NCBI GenBank assembly: GCA_025964685.1
Contig: JAOPYG010000411.1
Span: 1 to 44,174 of the forward strand
DNA: 44,174 nt
Origin: Actinoallomurus sp.
GTDB lineage: Bacteria; Actinomycetota; Actinomycetes; Streptosporangiales; Streptosporangiaceae
Direction: 5' to 3'
Below, one piece after another: positions 31,114 through 39,545 of this stretch (positions within the stretch are counted from its first letter, which is position 1; each line of letters opens with the position of its first letter). The notes below the pieces were generated by a model that saw only the letters and a program-made list of their open reading frames with translations, was not told the DNA's origin and did not search any database. A program made the translations under genes and the position numbers.

Positions 31114-32367
31114 TCAGCCGAAGAGATGCCGGGCGAGGAAGTCGTTGGTGAACTTCCCGCCCGGGTCGTGGTCGCGCACGAGCTTGTAGAAGTCCGCCAG
31201 CCGCGGATAGCGCGCCCGCAGGTCATCCGGCGCGGAGGTGAAGACCTTCCCCCAGTGCGGCCTGGCGTCGTACGGGGACAGGTGCTCTTCCAGGAGCGCG
31301 ACCACCGGCAGCACCGCGTCCATGTCCTTGACCCAGGTGAAGTGCAGCGCGACGGAGTCGCGCCCGTACGCCGTGCTCATCCACAGCTCGTCCGCGGCGA
31401 TGGTGCGGATCTCGGAGATCTGCAGGACCGACGCGACCCGATCGCGGATCCCGTCCACCGCGCGCAGCGCCTTGACGCCGTGCAACCGGGGAACGAAGAA
31501 CTCCGTCTGGAGCTCCACCCCGCTGCTGGGGGTGAACTCCGGCCGGAAGTGCGGCAGCCGCGCGTACGACGGGCCGGGAACGCCGAGTTGCTCGGTGCAG
31601 GTCTCGCCGGAGACCCCGGGCACCGGATGCAGCGGCTCGTCCGCCGGTCGCGCGCCGAACAGGTCGTCTGTGCCCGAATGCCCGGCGCTGCGCTTCATCC
31701 ACACCTGGTCGATCAGCGGGCCGTTCCAGCTCGTGAACAGGCTCATGCTGTAAGCGCCTGCGCTGATGTCGGCGAAGTGGTCGTCCAGGACCTCGAACGG
31801 CAGCCCCTGATAGACGATCTGCTCGATGTCGAAGGCCGGCACGATGTCCAGTGTCAGCGTGACGACGATGCCGAGAGCGCCCAGCCCGACGACGACACCG
31901 TGGAACGTCTCCCCGTCCCGCTCACGGCTGAGCTCGATCAGGTCACCGTCCGCGGTGACCATCTCCAGCGCGGACACCTGCGTGGCGAGGTTCGCGTTCG
32001 CGTCGCCGGAGCCGTGCGTGGCGGTGGCCACCGAGCCGGCCACGGAGATGTGCGGCAGTGACGCCAGGTTGTGCAGGGCGAAGCCGTGCTCGTGCAGCCG
32101 CCGGCCGACCTCGGCGTACCGGAGGCTCGCGCCGACCCGGACCGTACGCCCGGCACTGTCGATCTCGAAGACCGACGGCAACTCGGCGAGTGAGATGAGG
32201 ACCGCGGGTGTGTCCGCGATGTCGTTGAACGAGTGCGCGCTGCCGAGGGCGCGGACCTTCGCGCTCCGCGCCACCAGGTCCTGCAGTTCCCCGACGGAGG
32301 CGGGCCGGTGTACCTCCCCGGCCTGGAACGTGACGCTTCCCGCCCAGTTCATCAACTTCGCGGACAT
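31114..32367 (-). CDS. aldO: FAD-dependent alditol oxidase, AldO-like
   Basis: Flavoenzyme of 417 residues closely following the Streptomyces alditol (xylitol) oxidase AldO, which oxidises terminal hydroxyls of sugar alcohols with O2 to give aldose and H2O2. The FAD domain includes L-G-S-A-H-S-F-N-D-I, where His45 is expected to hold FAD covalently, and L-P-H-I-S-V-A-G-S-V-A-T-A-T-H-G-S-G. The substrate domain has H-P-V-P-G-V-S-G, C-T-E-Q-L-G-V-P-G-P, F-R-P-E-F-T-P-S-S-G and R-P-H-W-G-K-V-F. ATG 32367 is preceded by GAGAGGCGG. Distinguishing it from related lactone oxidases rests on these matches from memory. It is monocistronic. Confidence 0.9.
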   Translation of the reverse strand: MSAKLMNWAGSVTFQAGEVHRPASVGELQDLVARSAKVRALGSAHSFNDIADTPAVLISLAELPSVFEIDSAGRTVRVGASLRYAEVGRRLHEHGFALHNLASLPHISVAGSVATATHGSGDANANLATQVSALEMVTADGDLIELSRERDGETFHGVVVGLGALGIVVTLTLDIVPAFDIEQIVYQGLPFEVLDDHFADISAGAYSMSLFTSWNGPLIDQVWMKRSAGHSGTDDLFGARPADEPLHPVPGVSGETCTEQLGVPGPSYARLPHFRPEFTPSSGVELQTEFFVPRLHGVKALRAVDGIRDRVASVLQISEIRTIAADELWMSTAYGRDSVALHFTWVKDMDAVLPVVALLEEHLSPYDARPHWGKVFTSAPDDLRARYPRLADFYKLVRDHDPGGKFTNDFLARHLFG

Positions 32368-32663
32368 TGATATACCGCCTCTCAGCTCTCATTAGGCAAC
32401 ATATCGGGCGTTTGCTTCTGAGTGGGACCTCGGCGGAGAACCTGGTCGCGGCCGCGCAAAAAGATCATCATTATCGTGAGTTCCCCGGCGTTGCGCCGCG
32501 TCCCAGGGGTAACTTCTGCAACGTCGGCTGGTCGTCCACACCTCGTACGGCAGCGGCATGTTGCAGGGCTCCACCGAGCCGGCTCCGCCTTAGGTGTTAC
32601 GCCGTATAAGTCCTGATCTCACACGGATGTAGGAGTCGTGGCCGTCACGGGAGGCGAAGGTCG
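32368..32663. other. Intergenic region between aldO and MFS exporter
   Basis: Divergent intergenic region of 296 bases. No supported gene is inside; short frames here show no recognisable product. It is less GC-rich than the genes around it (for example the AAAAAGATCATCATTATCGT stretch at 32457-32476), fitting promoters for both neighbours, but no clear -10/-35 pair was assigned. Confidence 0.4.
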
Positions 32664-33935
32664 ATGACCCAATCCTCCACGGCCCCCGCCCTCAGGCCGG
32701 AATCTGCCCGCGAGACGCTGTGGCAGCGCGACTTCATGTTGCTCTGGGGCGGCTCGACGGTTTCGCTGCTCGGCAGCATGAGCACCAACGTCGCCGCCCC
32801 ACTGCTCGCGCTCGCATTAACGGGATCGCCGATCGACGCCGGGCGGGTGGCCGCCGCCGGGACACTGCCCGGCCTTCTGCTGCTCCTGCCGGCGGGAGTC
32901 GTGGCCGACCGCCTGGACCGCCGGCGGGTCATGCTCGCCAGCCAGATGCTCCGCGGCGCGGTCGGAATACTGCTCGCCGCGTCCGTGGCCGCCGGTGCGC
33001 ATTCCATCTCGCTGCTGACGATGGCCGCCGCCCTCTCAGGCATCTGCCTGACGTTCTACAGCGTGGCCGAGGTCAGCGCCATCCCCAAGATCGTTCAGGC
33101 CAAGGACCTGCCCGACGCGGTGGCGACGAACGAGGCCCGCAGCCACGCCGCCCTCCTGCTCGGGCGCCCGCTCGGCGGCCTCCTCTACAGCTTCGACCGG
33201 TGCCTGCCCTTCGCCGTCGACGCCATCGCGTCCCTCGTCTCCGCCGTCGCGCTCAAGCGAATGCGCGCCATGCCCTTCCGGCCCGATCCTCAAAGGCGGC
33301 GCCGCGGAGTCAGATCACTTGCCGGAGAGCTCAAAGAAGGGCTGGCGAGGCTCTGGACGGACCAGCTCCTCCGCACGGCACTTACGGTCTGTACGATCAC
33401 GAACTTCTTCTTCCAGGCCGTCATCGTGCTCCTGGTCGTGCTGGGCAAGCAGGAGCACCTGCCCACGATCTTGATCGGTGCCCTGCTCGCGGCTCCTGGG
33501 CTCGGCGGTGTGATCGGCACTCTCTACTCCCCGGCGGTCCGGAGTGGAAAGAGCCTGCTGGCGGTGACCATCCAGTGCGCCTGGGTCTGGGCCTTCCTGA
33601 TCGGCGTCGTCGCGGTGTCCACGAACCCGCTGATCTGGTTCTTCGGATGGGGCGGCGTCGGCTACACAGGGGCGCGCATGAACATCGCCCTGAACACCTA
33701 CCAGGCCCGGGAGGTCCCGCACGAGCTGCTCGGCCGCGTCGCCGGCGCCAACCGCTTCCTGTCGCTCGGCGCTGTGCCGTTCGGCACGCTGTGCGGCGGC
33801 TATGTGATCGCCACGCTCGGGGCCAGAAGGACGGCCATCGTGATCGCCGGCCTGATCGGCGTGCTCGCGGTGATCGTCACTTTTCTGAGGCCGTTCGTAC
33901 GGCCTCGCTCACCTCACGAAGCTCACGGCGGATGA
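32664..33935 (+). CDS. MFS transporter (EntS/MFS_3-like) with a TTA codon
   Basis: Twelve-helix major-facilitator exporter of 423 residues. It begins with a soluble tail and Q-R-D-F-M-L-L-W-G-G-S-T-V-S-L-L-G-S, the standard opening of MFS_3 (macrolide or enterobactin efflux) proteins; D-R-L-D-R-R-R-V-M is motif A; L-G-R-V-A-G-A-N-R-F follows helix 10. GGGAGGCGAAGG precedes ATG 32664. Codon 52 is TTA (32817-32819), a codon that in actinomycetes often ties expression to the bldA tRNA and development. The gene ends by overlapping the end of the coiled-coil gene of the peptide locus by 59 bases. It may export the peptide made nearby, but nothing in the sequence proves it. Confidence 0.88.
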   Translation: MTQSSTAPALRPESARETLWQRDFMLLWGGSTVSLLGSMSTNVAAPLLALALTGSPIDAGRVAAAGTLPGLLLLLPAGVVADRLDRRRVMLASQMLRGAVGILLAASVAAGAHSISLLTMAAALSGICLTFYSVAEVSAIPKIVQAKDLPDAVATNEARSHAALLLGRPLGGLLYSFDRCLPFAVDAIASLVSAVALKRMRAMPFRPDPQRRRRGVRSLAGELKEGLARLWTDQLLRTALTVCTITNFFFQAVIVLLVVLGKQEHLPTILIGALLAAPGLGGVIGTLYSPAVRSGKSLLAVTIQCAWVWAFLIGVVAVSTNPLIWFFGWGGVGYTGARMNIALNTYQAREVPHELLGRVAGANRFLSLGAVPFGTLCGGYVIATLGARRTAIVIAGLIGVLAVIVTFLRPFVRPRSPHEAHGG

Positions 33936-34458
33936 GCGCCTCGGCCTGGTCGGGATCGACACGTGCGCTGTTCGCCGACCGCACGTGGGAGAAGGCCTCC
34001 GCCACGGCGGACAGCAGCTTCTCGATCGCGCTCAGAGCCTGGTCGTTGTCGCCGACGAGCGTACGGAGCGACTCGATCGTCACGTTGGCCTGGAAGTAAC
34101 AGTCGCGCGCGCGGGCCAGCGCGTCGACAAGGTCCTGTTCGTTCAGGCGGGCATGCTCACTGCCGCGGATGTCCATGCAGACGCGGACGGTCACAGCGAG
34201 CAGGAGCACGGCGGAGCGGGTGCGGGTGAGTCCCCGCCGGAGCCGGCGCGCATGAGCCGCCTTACGCTCCGCCTCTTGCTCGTTCAGTATCCGTTGACGT
34301 TCGTGGCGGGCCCGCCGGTTCTCCGCGAGTACGGGCCAGGCGCCTCCCAGCGCCGCCACGATGGCCGTCGAGGAGCCGGTGAACAGTGCGACCAATGCGG
34401 TGTCCTGCATGACGCAATGATGGGTGAGGACAACGGCCGGTGTCGTGCCGCAGGTCAC
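33877..34458 (-). CDS. Membrane-anchored coiled-coil protein of the Fxs-type operon
   Basis: A 193-residue protein without a recognised family. It has one hydrophobic helix near residues 20-40 (A-L-V-A-L-F-T-G-S-S-T-A-I-V-A-A-L-G-G), a long charged helix likely to form a coiled coil (E-N-R-R-A-R-H-E-R-Q-R-I-L-N-E-Q-E-A-E-R), then further amphipathic helices to the end. GTG 34458 overlaps the stop of the upstream STAND ATPase gene as GTGA, implying translational coupling; ATG 34410, which starts 16 codons later, is also possible. It is third in the precursor operon. A role as membrane effector or anchor for the ATPase is inference from position and architecture. Confidence 0.7.
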   Translation of the reverse strand: MTCGTTPAVVLTHHCVMQDTALVALFTGSSTAIVAALGGAWPVLAENRRARHERQRILNEQEAERKAAHARRLRRGLTRTRSAVLLLAVTVRVCMDIRGSEHARLNEQDLVDALARARDCYFQANVTIESLRTLVGDNDQALSAIEKLLSAVAEAFSHVRSANSARVDPDQAEALIRRELREVSEAVRTASEK

Positions 34459-36431
34459 ATTTGTTGCGATATGCGAGTGGCTTCGACGCGTTGGTGAGGT
34501 GGCAGCGGTGGATTCTCCGCGTCGAGAGCGCGGGACGCCAGCTCGGCCGCGGCGGGGAGGTCACCGCTGAGCCGCTGGATCCGTGCCGCCCGTAGGAGCA
34601 CCGGGCCGCTGTCGGCCGCCTTGATGACCGTGTCGTCGAGCTCCTGTCGCGCGGCGTCCACCCTGGCGAGCGTGGCCAGCGCCAGCGCTCGGGCGGCACG
34701 GGCCGAAGGACGGGTCCTCCGGTCGATCCGGTCGAGATCCCGTAGCGCCGACTCCGCGTCACCCATGTCGGCGAGGATCTCGCCGCGTGCGCGCAGTGCA
34801 TCGGGGGTGTCGCCGTCGCGCCGCAGCACCCCGTCGAGAACCGCGAGTGCCGCCTTGGGCTGCCCGGCGTCCCACAACGCCTCGCCCAGGCCCGTCTGCA
34901 CCGTCGGGTCGTTCGGCATGCGACCGACCGCCGCCTCCAGTTTTCCGACCGCGTCGGCGCGATGCCCCTGGGCGAGCTGAAGCCGCCCCACCGCCGCGAG
35001 CAGGCGACCGACGGCCGGGGTGTCCTGGAGCGCCTCGAACAGGCTCGTCGCCGCGCGATAGTGGTCGGTGGCGCCCTTCAGGTCGCGTTCTTCGTGTGCG
35101 ACGTTTCCGAGGACGGATTCGGCTTCGGCCCGGACTCTCATGTCACCGGGGCCGCAGGCGTGTATCGCCTCTTTGGCGTGCCAGCGGGCGAGCTCGGTGT
35201 CGCCCTGGTCCAGCGCGGCGTCCGCGGCGCGCAGCTGGGCCACGGCGTCCGGTGGCCGGGCGGGCCACCGTGCTCCCTCCAGCCTGGCGATGGGAGTGCC
35301 CAGCTGCGGGCGCTGGAGTTCGTACCATCGGGACGCGTCTCGCCACCGGGCCTTGATCAGATGCTGGTCCTCCATGGCATGCACCACGGAGTTGGCCATG
35401 CCGCCCGTGTGGGTGCGCCCTTCCCGCACCGCCGTGCTCTCGCCGAGCGGAGTGAGGAAGGCCTTGCGCAGCCAGGCCAGGAGGTCGGCCGGCCGCCTGT
35501 CGTGATCGGCCGCGACCGTCGCCAGGACCTCCGAGCAGAAGGCGCTGAGTGTCTCATCGAGGCCGGGGACACTGCCCTTGGAGATGGTCCGGACGTCGGG
35601 AGAGAGCTCATCCCACAGCCTGCGGCACACCACCTGGAGGAGCACGGGCTCGAACGTGTCCGGGTCGTCGTCCTCACCGGAACCGATGGCGCCTGTGCCG
35701 CGCAGCCCAGCGACGATCTGGGCGGCGACTCCGGGGGCGAACGAGTGGTCGGTCTTCTCCATCGGCTGTTCGACGGCCTCGAGGGCGCCTCGCTGGTCGA
35801 GGGGCGGCAGGGCGAACTGGGCGAACGCCTCGCTTGCCAGCGACGTGACGCTCCGCAGAGCGTCGAGGTGGTCTTCGCGGACGGCAAGGAGCACGTGGGT
35901 GCCCGGCCGGCGGTCGAGAGCCTCAAGAAGCTCGCCGAAGAACTGGTCACGGCGACCCGGATCGGTGTCCTGGAGGAGCCGTTCGGCCTGATCGATGGCG
36001 ACCAGCGTGGGCAGGGGAGCGCCGTACCGGTCGGTGCGCTCGTGACGCCGCAGGAAGGCGCCGATGGACATGCCGGAGAGCCGCGTCGGGGATTCGCTCG
36101 GCGCCCACGACGACAGGAGGGCGAGGGTGTAGGGGTTCTGCTCGGGCAGGGCCGCGGTCGGGAACACCGAGCCTCGTGACACCCGGCCCACCGGTAGGAC
36201 GTTGGCCGCGGTCGGCGCTATGGCCGGCACCACGCCGGCGCGGAGCAGAGAGGTCTTGCCCACTCCGCTGTCGCCGTACAGCACGGTGATCCGGTTGCGG
36301 TGCCACAATCGCGCCACTTCCCCGGCGGCGTCGGCGCGGCCGAAGAACCGGAAGTGGTCATCTTCGATGAACGGGCGAGTCCCCGGATAGGGAGCGTCGA
36401 TGTCGGCCGGCGGAAAGGACGGAGATCCCAC
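34455..36431 (-). CDS. nSTAND1-type NTPase with TPR repeats
   Basis: STAND-class signalling NTPase of 658 residues. The entry motif Y-P-G-T-R-P-F-I-E-D-D (15-25) and F-F-G-R-A (29-33) are those of nSTAND1 proteins; Walker A is G-D-S-G-V-G-K-T-S (53-61), Walker B is T-L-V-A-I-D-Q-A-E (142-150). After winged-helix-like sequence there is a TPR array from about residue 400 (D-A-A-L-D-Q-G-D-T-E-L-A, E-S-V-L-G-N-V-A-H-E-E-R and so on). GTG 36431 has GGAAGGA eight bases upstream and lies 40 bases after the fxsA stop, so both are on one transcript. Proteins of this type act as ATP-dependent switches in conflict and signalling systems. Its ligand could be the modified peptide; that is inference. Confidence 0.88.
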   Translation of the reverse strand: MGSPSFPPADIDAPYPGTRPFIEDDHFRFFGRADAAGEVARLWHRNRITVLYGDSGVGKTSLLRAGVVPAIAPTAANVLPVGRVSRGSVFPTAALPEQNPYTLALLSSWAPSESPTRLSGMSIGAFLRRHERTDRYGAPLPTLVAIDQAERLLQDTDPGRRDQFFGELLEALDRRPGTHVLLAVREDHLDALRSVTSLASEAFAQFALPPLDQRGALEAVEQPMEKTDHSFAPGVAAQIVAGLRGTGAIGSGEDDDPDTFEPVLLQVVCRRLWDELSPDVRTISKGSVPGLDETLSAFCSEVLATVAADHDRRPADLLAWLRKAFLTPLGESTAVREGRTHTGGMANSVVHAMEDQHLIKARWRDASRWYELQRPQLGTPIARLEGARWPARPPDAVAQLRAADAALDQGDTELARWHAKEAIHACGPGDMRVRAEAESVLGNVAHEERDLKGATDHYRAATSLFEALQDTPAVGRLLAAVGRLQLAQGHRADAVGKLEAAVGRMPNDPTVQTGLGEALWDAGQPKAALAVLDGVLRRDGDTPDALRARGEILADMGDAESALRDLDRIDRRTRPSARAARALALATLARVDAARQELDDTVIKAADSGPVLLRAARIQRLSGDLPAAAELASRALDAENPPLPPHQRVEATRISQQM

Positions 36432-36471
36432 AATGATCGTCCTTCCGTGGCGGACCTTCTTGCCGGGTGCT

Positions 36472-36639
36472 TCAGATATAAGCCTGGAAGCCCGCGGTGA
36501 GTCCAGGGCCGTTTCCAGCGTCGGCGAGCACCTCACGCAGCTCCGCACTCAGGGGAGAGTCGTCGAGATCGCCGATTTCCTGCACCGAGAATACGGAAAG
36601 GTCGACCAGCAGGCCGCCGAACTCGATTTCGTCGCGCAT
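36472..36639 (-). CDS. fxsA: FxSxx-like RiPP precursor peptide (F-Q-A-Y-I terminus)
   Basis: A 55-residue peptide recognised as an FxSxx-COOH family precursor. The leader has L-L-V-D-L-S-V-F-S-V-Q-E-I and L-D-D-S-P-L-S-A-E-L-R-E-V-L, the usual pattern of these peptides, and the last five residues are Phe51-Gln52-Ala53-Tyr54-Ile55. In most family members the third of these is Ser; here it is Ala. GAGGAGG before ATG 36639 is a near-perfect ribosome site. The gene is first in an operon with the nSTAND1-TPR ATPase and the coiled-coil protein, divergent from fxsT, and about 4 kb from the rSAM maturase. The expected product is a cyclophane cross-linked at the C-terminal Phe; chemistry is inferred from the family. 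Confidence 0.82.
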   Translation of the reverse strand: MRDEIEFGGLLVDLSVFSVQEIGDLDDSPLSAELREVLADAGNGPGLTAGFQAYI

Positions 36640-36944
36640 GCGCCCTCCTCGTGTCGGCTGCCGAGCGCCCACGAGTGGGAGCCTTCCCCGATCGCGTGCG
36701 CGCGAAGCTGACCAAACCGTGCGAACTACCTACCGATGGTGCGGTAGGCGGCTCGTGGACAAGTTCTACCACGCTGATCAGGGCTTGCGTAGACCGGAAA
36801 GGTGACCGGTTTCTTTTCGGTGGGTTGGGCGTTTTGCGGTCTGTCAAAGACCGTATTACGGCGGACCGAATCCCGCATGATCAAAGTATTGGGCATAGTA
36901 TGACCGGACGATAACGCGGGTTATAGGGACACGGAGGCGGGTCC
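36640..36944. promoter_or_regulatory. Divergent control region fxsA / fxsT
   Basis: A 305-base region without genes that must hold promoters in both directions. CCTACCG (36729-36735) and CGGTAGG (36742-36748) form a perfect 7-bp inverted repeat around six bases, the strongest operator candidate. CGGTC/GACCG (36839-36843, 36851-36855) is a weaker one. The right half is markedly AT-richer than the genes (GGTTTCTTTTCGG, then ATGATCAAAGTATTGGGCATAG). TAGTAT at 36897-36902 could be the -10 of fxsT, but no -35 was found with confidence. Confidence 0.45.
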
Positions 36945-39539
36945 GTGACGAGTTCGGCGTCCAGGAGAAGGCACGGGGGGCGTACACCCGAGGTCTGGGG
37001 AAAGATCCCACCGCGCAATATGAATTTCACCGGACGTGAAGAACTCCTGGTCAAGCTCCGTGAGAGCGTCGCCGGTGACGTCACCGCGGTGCTGCCCCAG
37101 GTGCTGCCCCACGCGTTGCACGGTCAAGGGGGCGTGGGAAAGACACAGACCGTCGTGGAGTACGCCCACCGGTATCAGGACGAGTACGACCTGGTCTGGT
37201 GGATTCCCTCCGACCAGACGGTTCTCGTGAGCTCGTCATTGGCGAGCCTGGCTCCGCACCTGGGCCTTCCCCCGGCGACGGCCACGGGCATCGAGGACGC
37301 GGCGAGCGCGGTGCTCGACAAACTGCGGCTGGGCGATCCTTTTGACAAGTGGCTGCTCATCTTCGACAACGCCGACCAGCCAGAGGACATCAGCGACATC
37401 ATCCCGCATGGGCCCGGGCATGTTCTGATCACCTCGCGCAACAACCGCTGGATGGGCGTCGTCGACACGGTGCCGATCGATGTGTTCACGCGTAAGGAGA
37501 GCATCGAGTTCTTCGACAAGCGGGTGCCCGGCACGATGAGCCCCGAGGACGCCGACCGGCTGGCCGAAGCCCTCGGTGACCTGCCACTCGCGCTGGAGCA
37601 GGCCGGTGCGCTTCAGGCCGAGACCGGCATGCCGGTCGATGAGTATCTCCGGCTGCTGGACGACCAGACCAGCCAATTGCTGGCTGAGGGAAAGCCCAGC
37701 GAGTACCCGGTCTCGATGACCGCGGCGTGGGGACTCTCGGTGACCAAACTGAGCGAGCAGGTCCCCGAGGCGGTGGAGCTGCTCAACTGTTGTGCCTTCT
37801 TCGGACCGGAACCCATTCCGCGTGCGGTGTTCGGTCAGGCCCCGCCCGGCCTCGGCGAACAGATGGCGAGCCTGATCAGTGATCCGATCAGGCTCAGCCG
37901 CACCATCGGAGAGCTCGGACGCTATGCGCTCGCCAAGATCAACACCCAGAGCAACGCTCGTGGCAACGCCCATGGAAACCCCCAAGCCAGCCCTTCGGGG
38001 CGGACGATCCAGGTGCACCGCCTGATCCAGGCGCTGGTGCGCGACGGTCTGTCCGAGGAGGATCGGCAGCGCCTGCGGGCGGACGTCCATGTTCTCCTCA
38101 CCGGTGCTACGCCCGAAGCCGCGGAGGACACGGCGAACTGGGCCAAATACTCCGAACTGCTCGCCCACATCGTTCCGGCCGGAGTGGCGACGAGCCGAGA
38201 TCGCTCCGTACGCCGGCTCGCCCTGCGTTTCGTCTGGTACCTCTACATCTCCGGCGACTATGGGTCGGCCGAGCGCTTCGTCCAGACGTGTGAGGACAGC
38301 TGGGAGGCCGACTCGGGGGAACTGGATCCGGATGTGCTGGAGGCGCGACGAAATCGCGGCATCATCATCCGCGAGCTCGGCCGCTACACGGACGCTTACG
38401 CGCTGAACCAGGAGACACTCGCGCGGACGCGGCAGGTCTCGGACACCGATCCCGAATACCAGGCCGCGCTGCTGGAGATCGTCAACAGTATCGGCGCGGA
38501 CCTGCGGGCGGCCGGAGACTTCATCGCCGCGCGCGAGCATGACCAGGACTCCTTGACACGGCACAAGGCGGCATTCGGCACCCGCGACGCGCGCACGCTA
38601 CGGGTGATGAACAACCTGGCACTGGACCTGGGGCTGGTCAGTGAATACCAGGCCGCACGCGTGCTGCACGAGGAATGCTTCAAGAGCATGTGGGCCCGCC
38701 GCCCCGCGATCAGTGCCGCGAACGTCCTGAGCTCCTGGAACGGCCTCGCCCGTGCCGTTCGCCTGTGCGGTGACTATCGCGAGTCATGCGACATCGGCGA
38801 CGACGCATACGCCTACGGCACGGACGAGCTGGGAGCCGAGCACCCGTGGACCCTGCGGACCGCCAAGGACCTGTCCATCGGCCTGCGCCGCGCCGGGCGG
38901 TATGAGGAGTCACTGGAGACCGCCGAGGACGTCCACGCGCGCTACCTCCGGATCCTCGAGCCCGACCACCCTGACTCCCTCGCCTCCGCGATGTGCCTGG
39001 CCAACATCCACCGCAGCATGGGAGACACACAGAAGGCGCTCGAGCTGGCCTCCGCCGCCCTCGACCTGTACAAGAAGGTCTACGGGGCGAATCACCCCTA
39101 CTACCACGGCTGTGCCTGCAACGTGGCGCTCCTGCTGCGGGTCAACCGGGAGACGGATAAGGCCCGGAAGCTCAACGAGACGGCACTCGCCGGGCTGGAG
39201 GCCCAACTGGGCCGCGACCATCTGTACTCCCTGACCGTCGCCACCAACCTGGCGAGCGACCTGGCCGCCCTCGGGGATCTGGAGAACGCGCGCAGCCTCG
39301 AACAGGGCACGCTGCGCCGGCTGCGCAAGCTGCTGGGGGAAGAGCACCCGATGACCCTGGCCTGCGCCGCGAACCTGTCGGCCGACATACGGGCGGACGG
39401 CGAAGAGGACGAAGGGACGCGGCTCTTCGAGGCGACCCTCGACTCCTACGCCAAGGTGCTGAGTCCCAACCACCCGGACACCATCGTCGCCCTCGAAGGG
39501 CGCCACCTCGACCTGGACTTCGACCCGCCACCGATCTGA
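36945..39539 (+). CDS. fxsT: FxsT: NB-ARC ATPase with TPR repeats, FxSxx system
   Basis: STAND-type protein of 864 residues matching the FxSxx-COOH system TPR protein. After W-G-K-I-P-P-R-N-M-N-F-T-G-R-E (residues 18-32, a typical entry motif) comes Walker A H-G-Q-G-G-V-G-K-T-Q (59-68), Walker B L-L-I-F-D-N-A (137-143), I-T-S-R-N (162-166) and L-P-L-A-L-E-Q-A-G (the GLPL-like motif). From about 420 to the end a long TPR superhelix follows, with 42-residue-type units such as R-R-A-G-R-Y-E-E-S-L-E-T-A. GTG 36945 has GGAGG seven bases upstream. It is divergent from fxsA and ends seven bases from the convergent HExxH gene. NB-ARC/TPR proteins work as ATP-driven sensors; partner or ligand unknown. 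Confidence 0.9.
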   Translation: MTSSASRRRHGGRTPEVWGKIPPRNMNFTGREELLVKLRESVAGDVTAVLPQVLPHALHGQGGVGKTQTVVEYAHRYQDEYDLVWWIPSDQTVLVSSSLASLAPHLGLPPATATGIEDAASAVLDKLRLGDPFDKWLLIFDNADQPEDISDIIPHGPGHVLITSRNNRWMGVVDTVPIDVFTRKESIEFFDKRVPGTMSPEDADRLAEALGDLPLALEQAGALQAETGMPVDEYLRLLDDQTSQLLAEGKPSEYPVSMTAAWGLSVTKLSEQVPEAVELLNCCAFFGPEPIPRAVFGQAPPGLGEQMASLISDPIRLSRTIGELGRYALAKINTQSNARGNAHGNPQASPSGRTIQVHRLIQALVRDGLSEEDRQRLRADVHVLLTGATPEAAEDTANWAKYSELLAHIVPAGVATSRDRSVRRLALRFVWYLYISGDYGSAERFVQTCEDSWEADSGELDPDVLEARRNRGIIIRELGRYTDAYALNQETLARTRQVSDTDPEYQAALLEIVNSIGADLRAAGDFIAAREHDQDSLTRHKAAFGTRDARTLRVMNNLALDLGLVSEYQAARVLHEECFKSMWARRPAISAANVLSSWNGLARAVRLCGDYRESCDIGDDAYAYGTDELGAEHPWTLRTAKDLSIGLRRAGRYEESLETAEDVHARYLRILEPDHPDSLASAMCLANIHRSMGDTQKALELASAALDLYKKVYGANHPYYHGCACNVALLLRVNRETDKARKLNETALAGLEAQLGRDHLYSLTVATNLASDLAALGDLENARSLEQGTLRRLRKLLGEEHPMTLACAANLSADIRADGEEDEGTRLFEATLDSYAKVLSPNHPDTIVALEGRHLDLDFDPPPI

Positions 39540-39545
39540 CGAGGA

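Noticed and set aside
36472..36672. Longer precursor starting at 36672
   Set aside because: The ATG at 36639 has an excellent ribosome site and fits the family length; the extra eleven residues are Arg-rich and unlike FxsA leaders.
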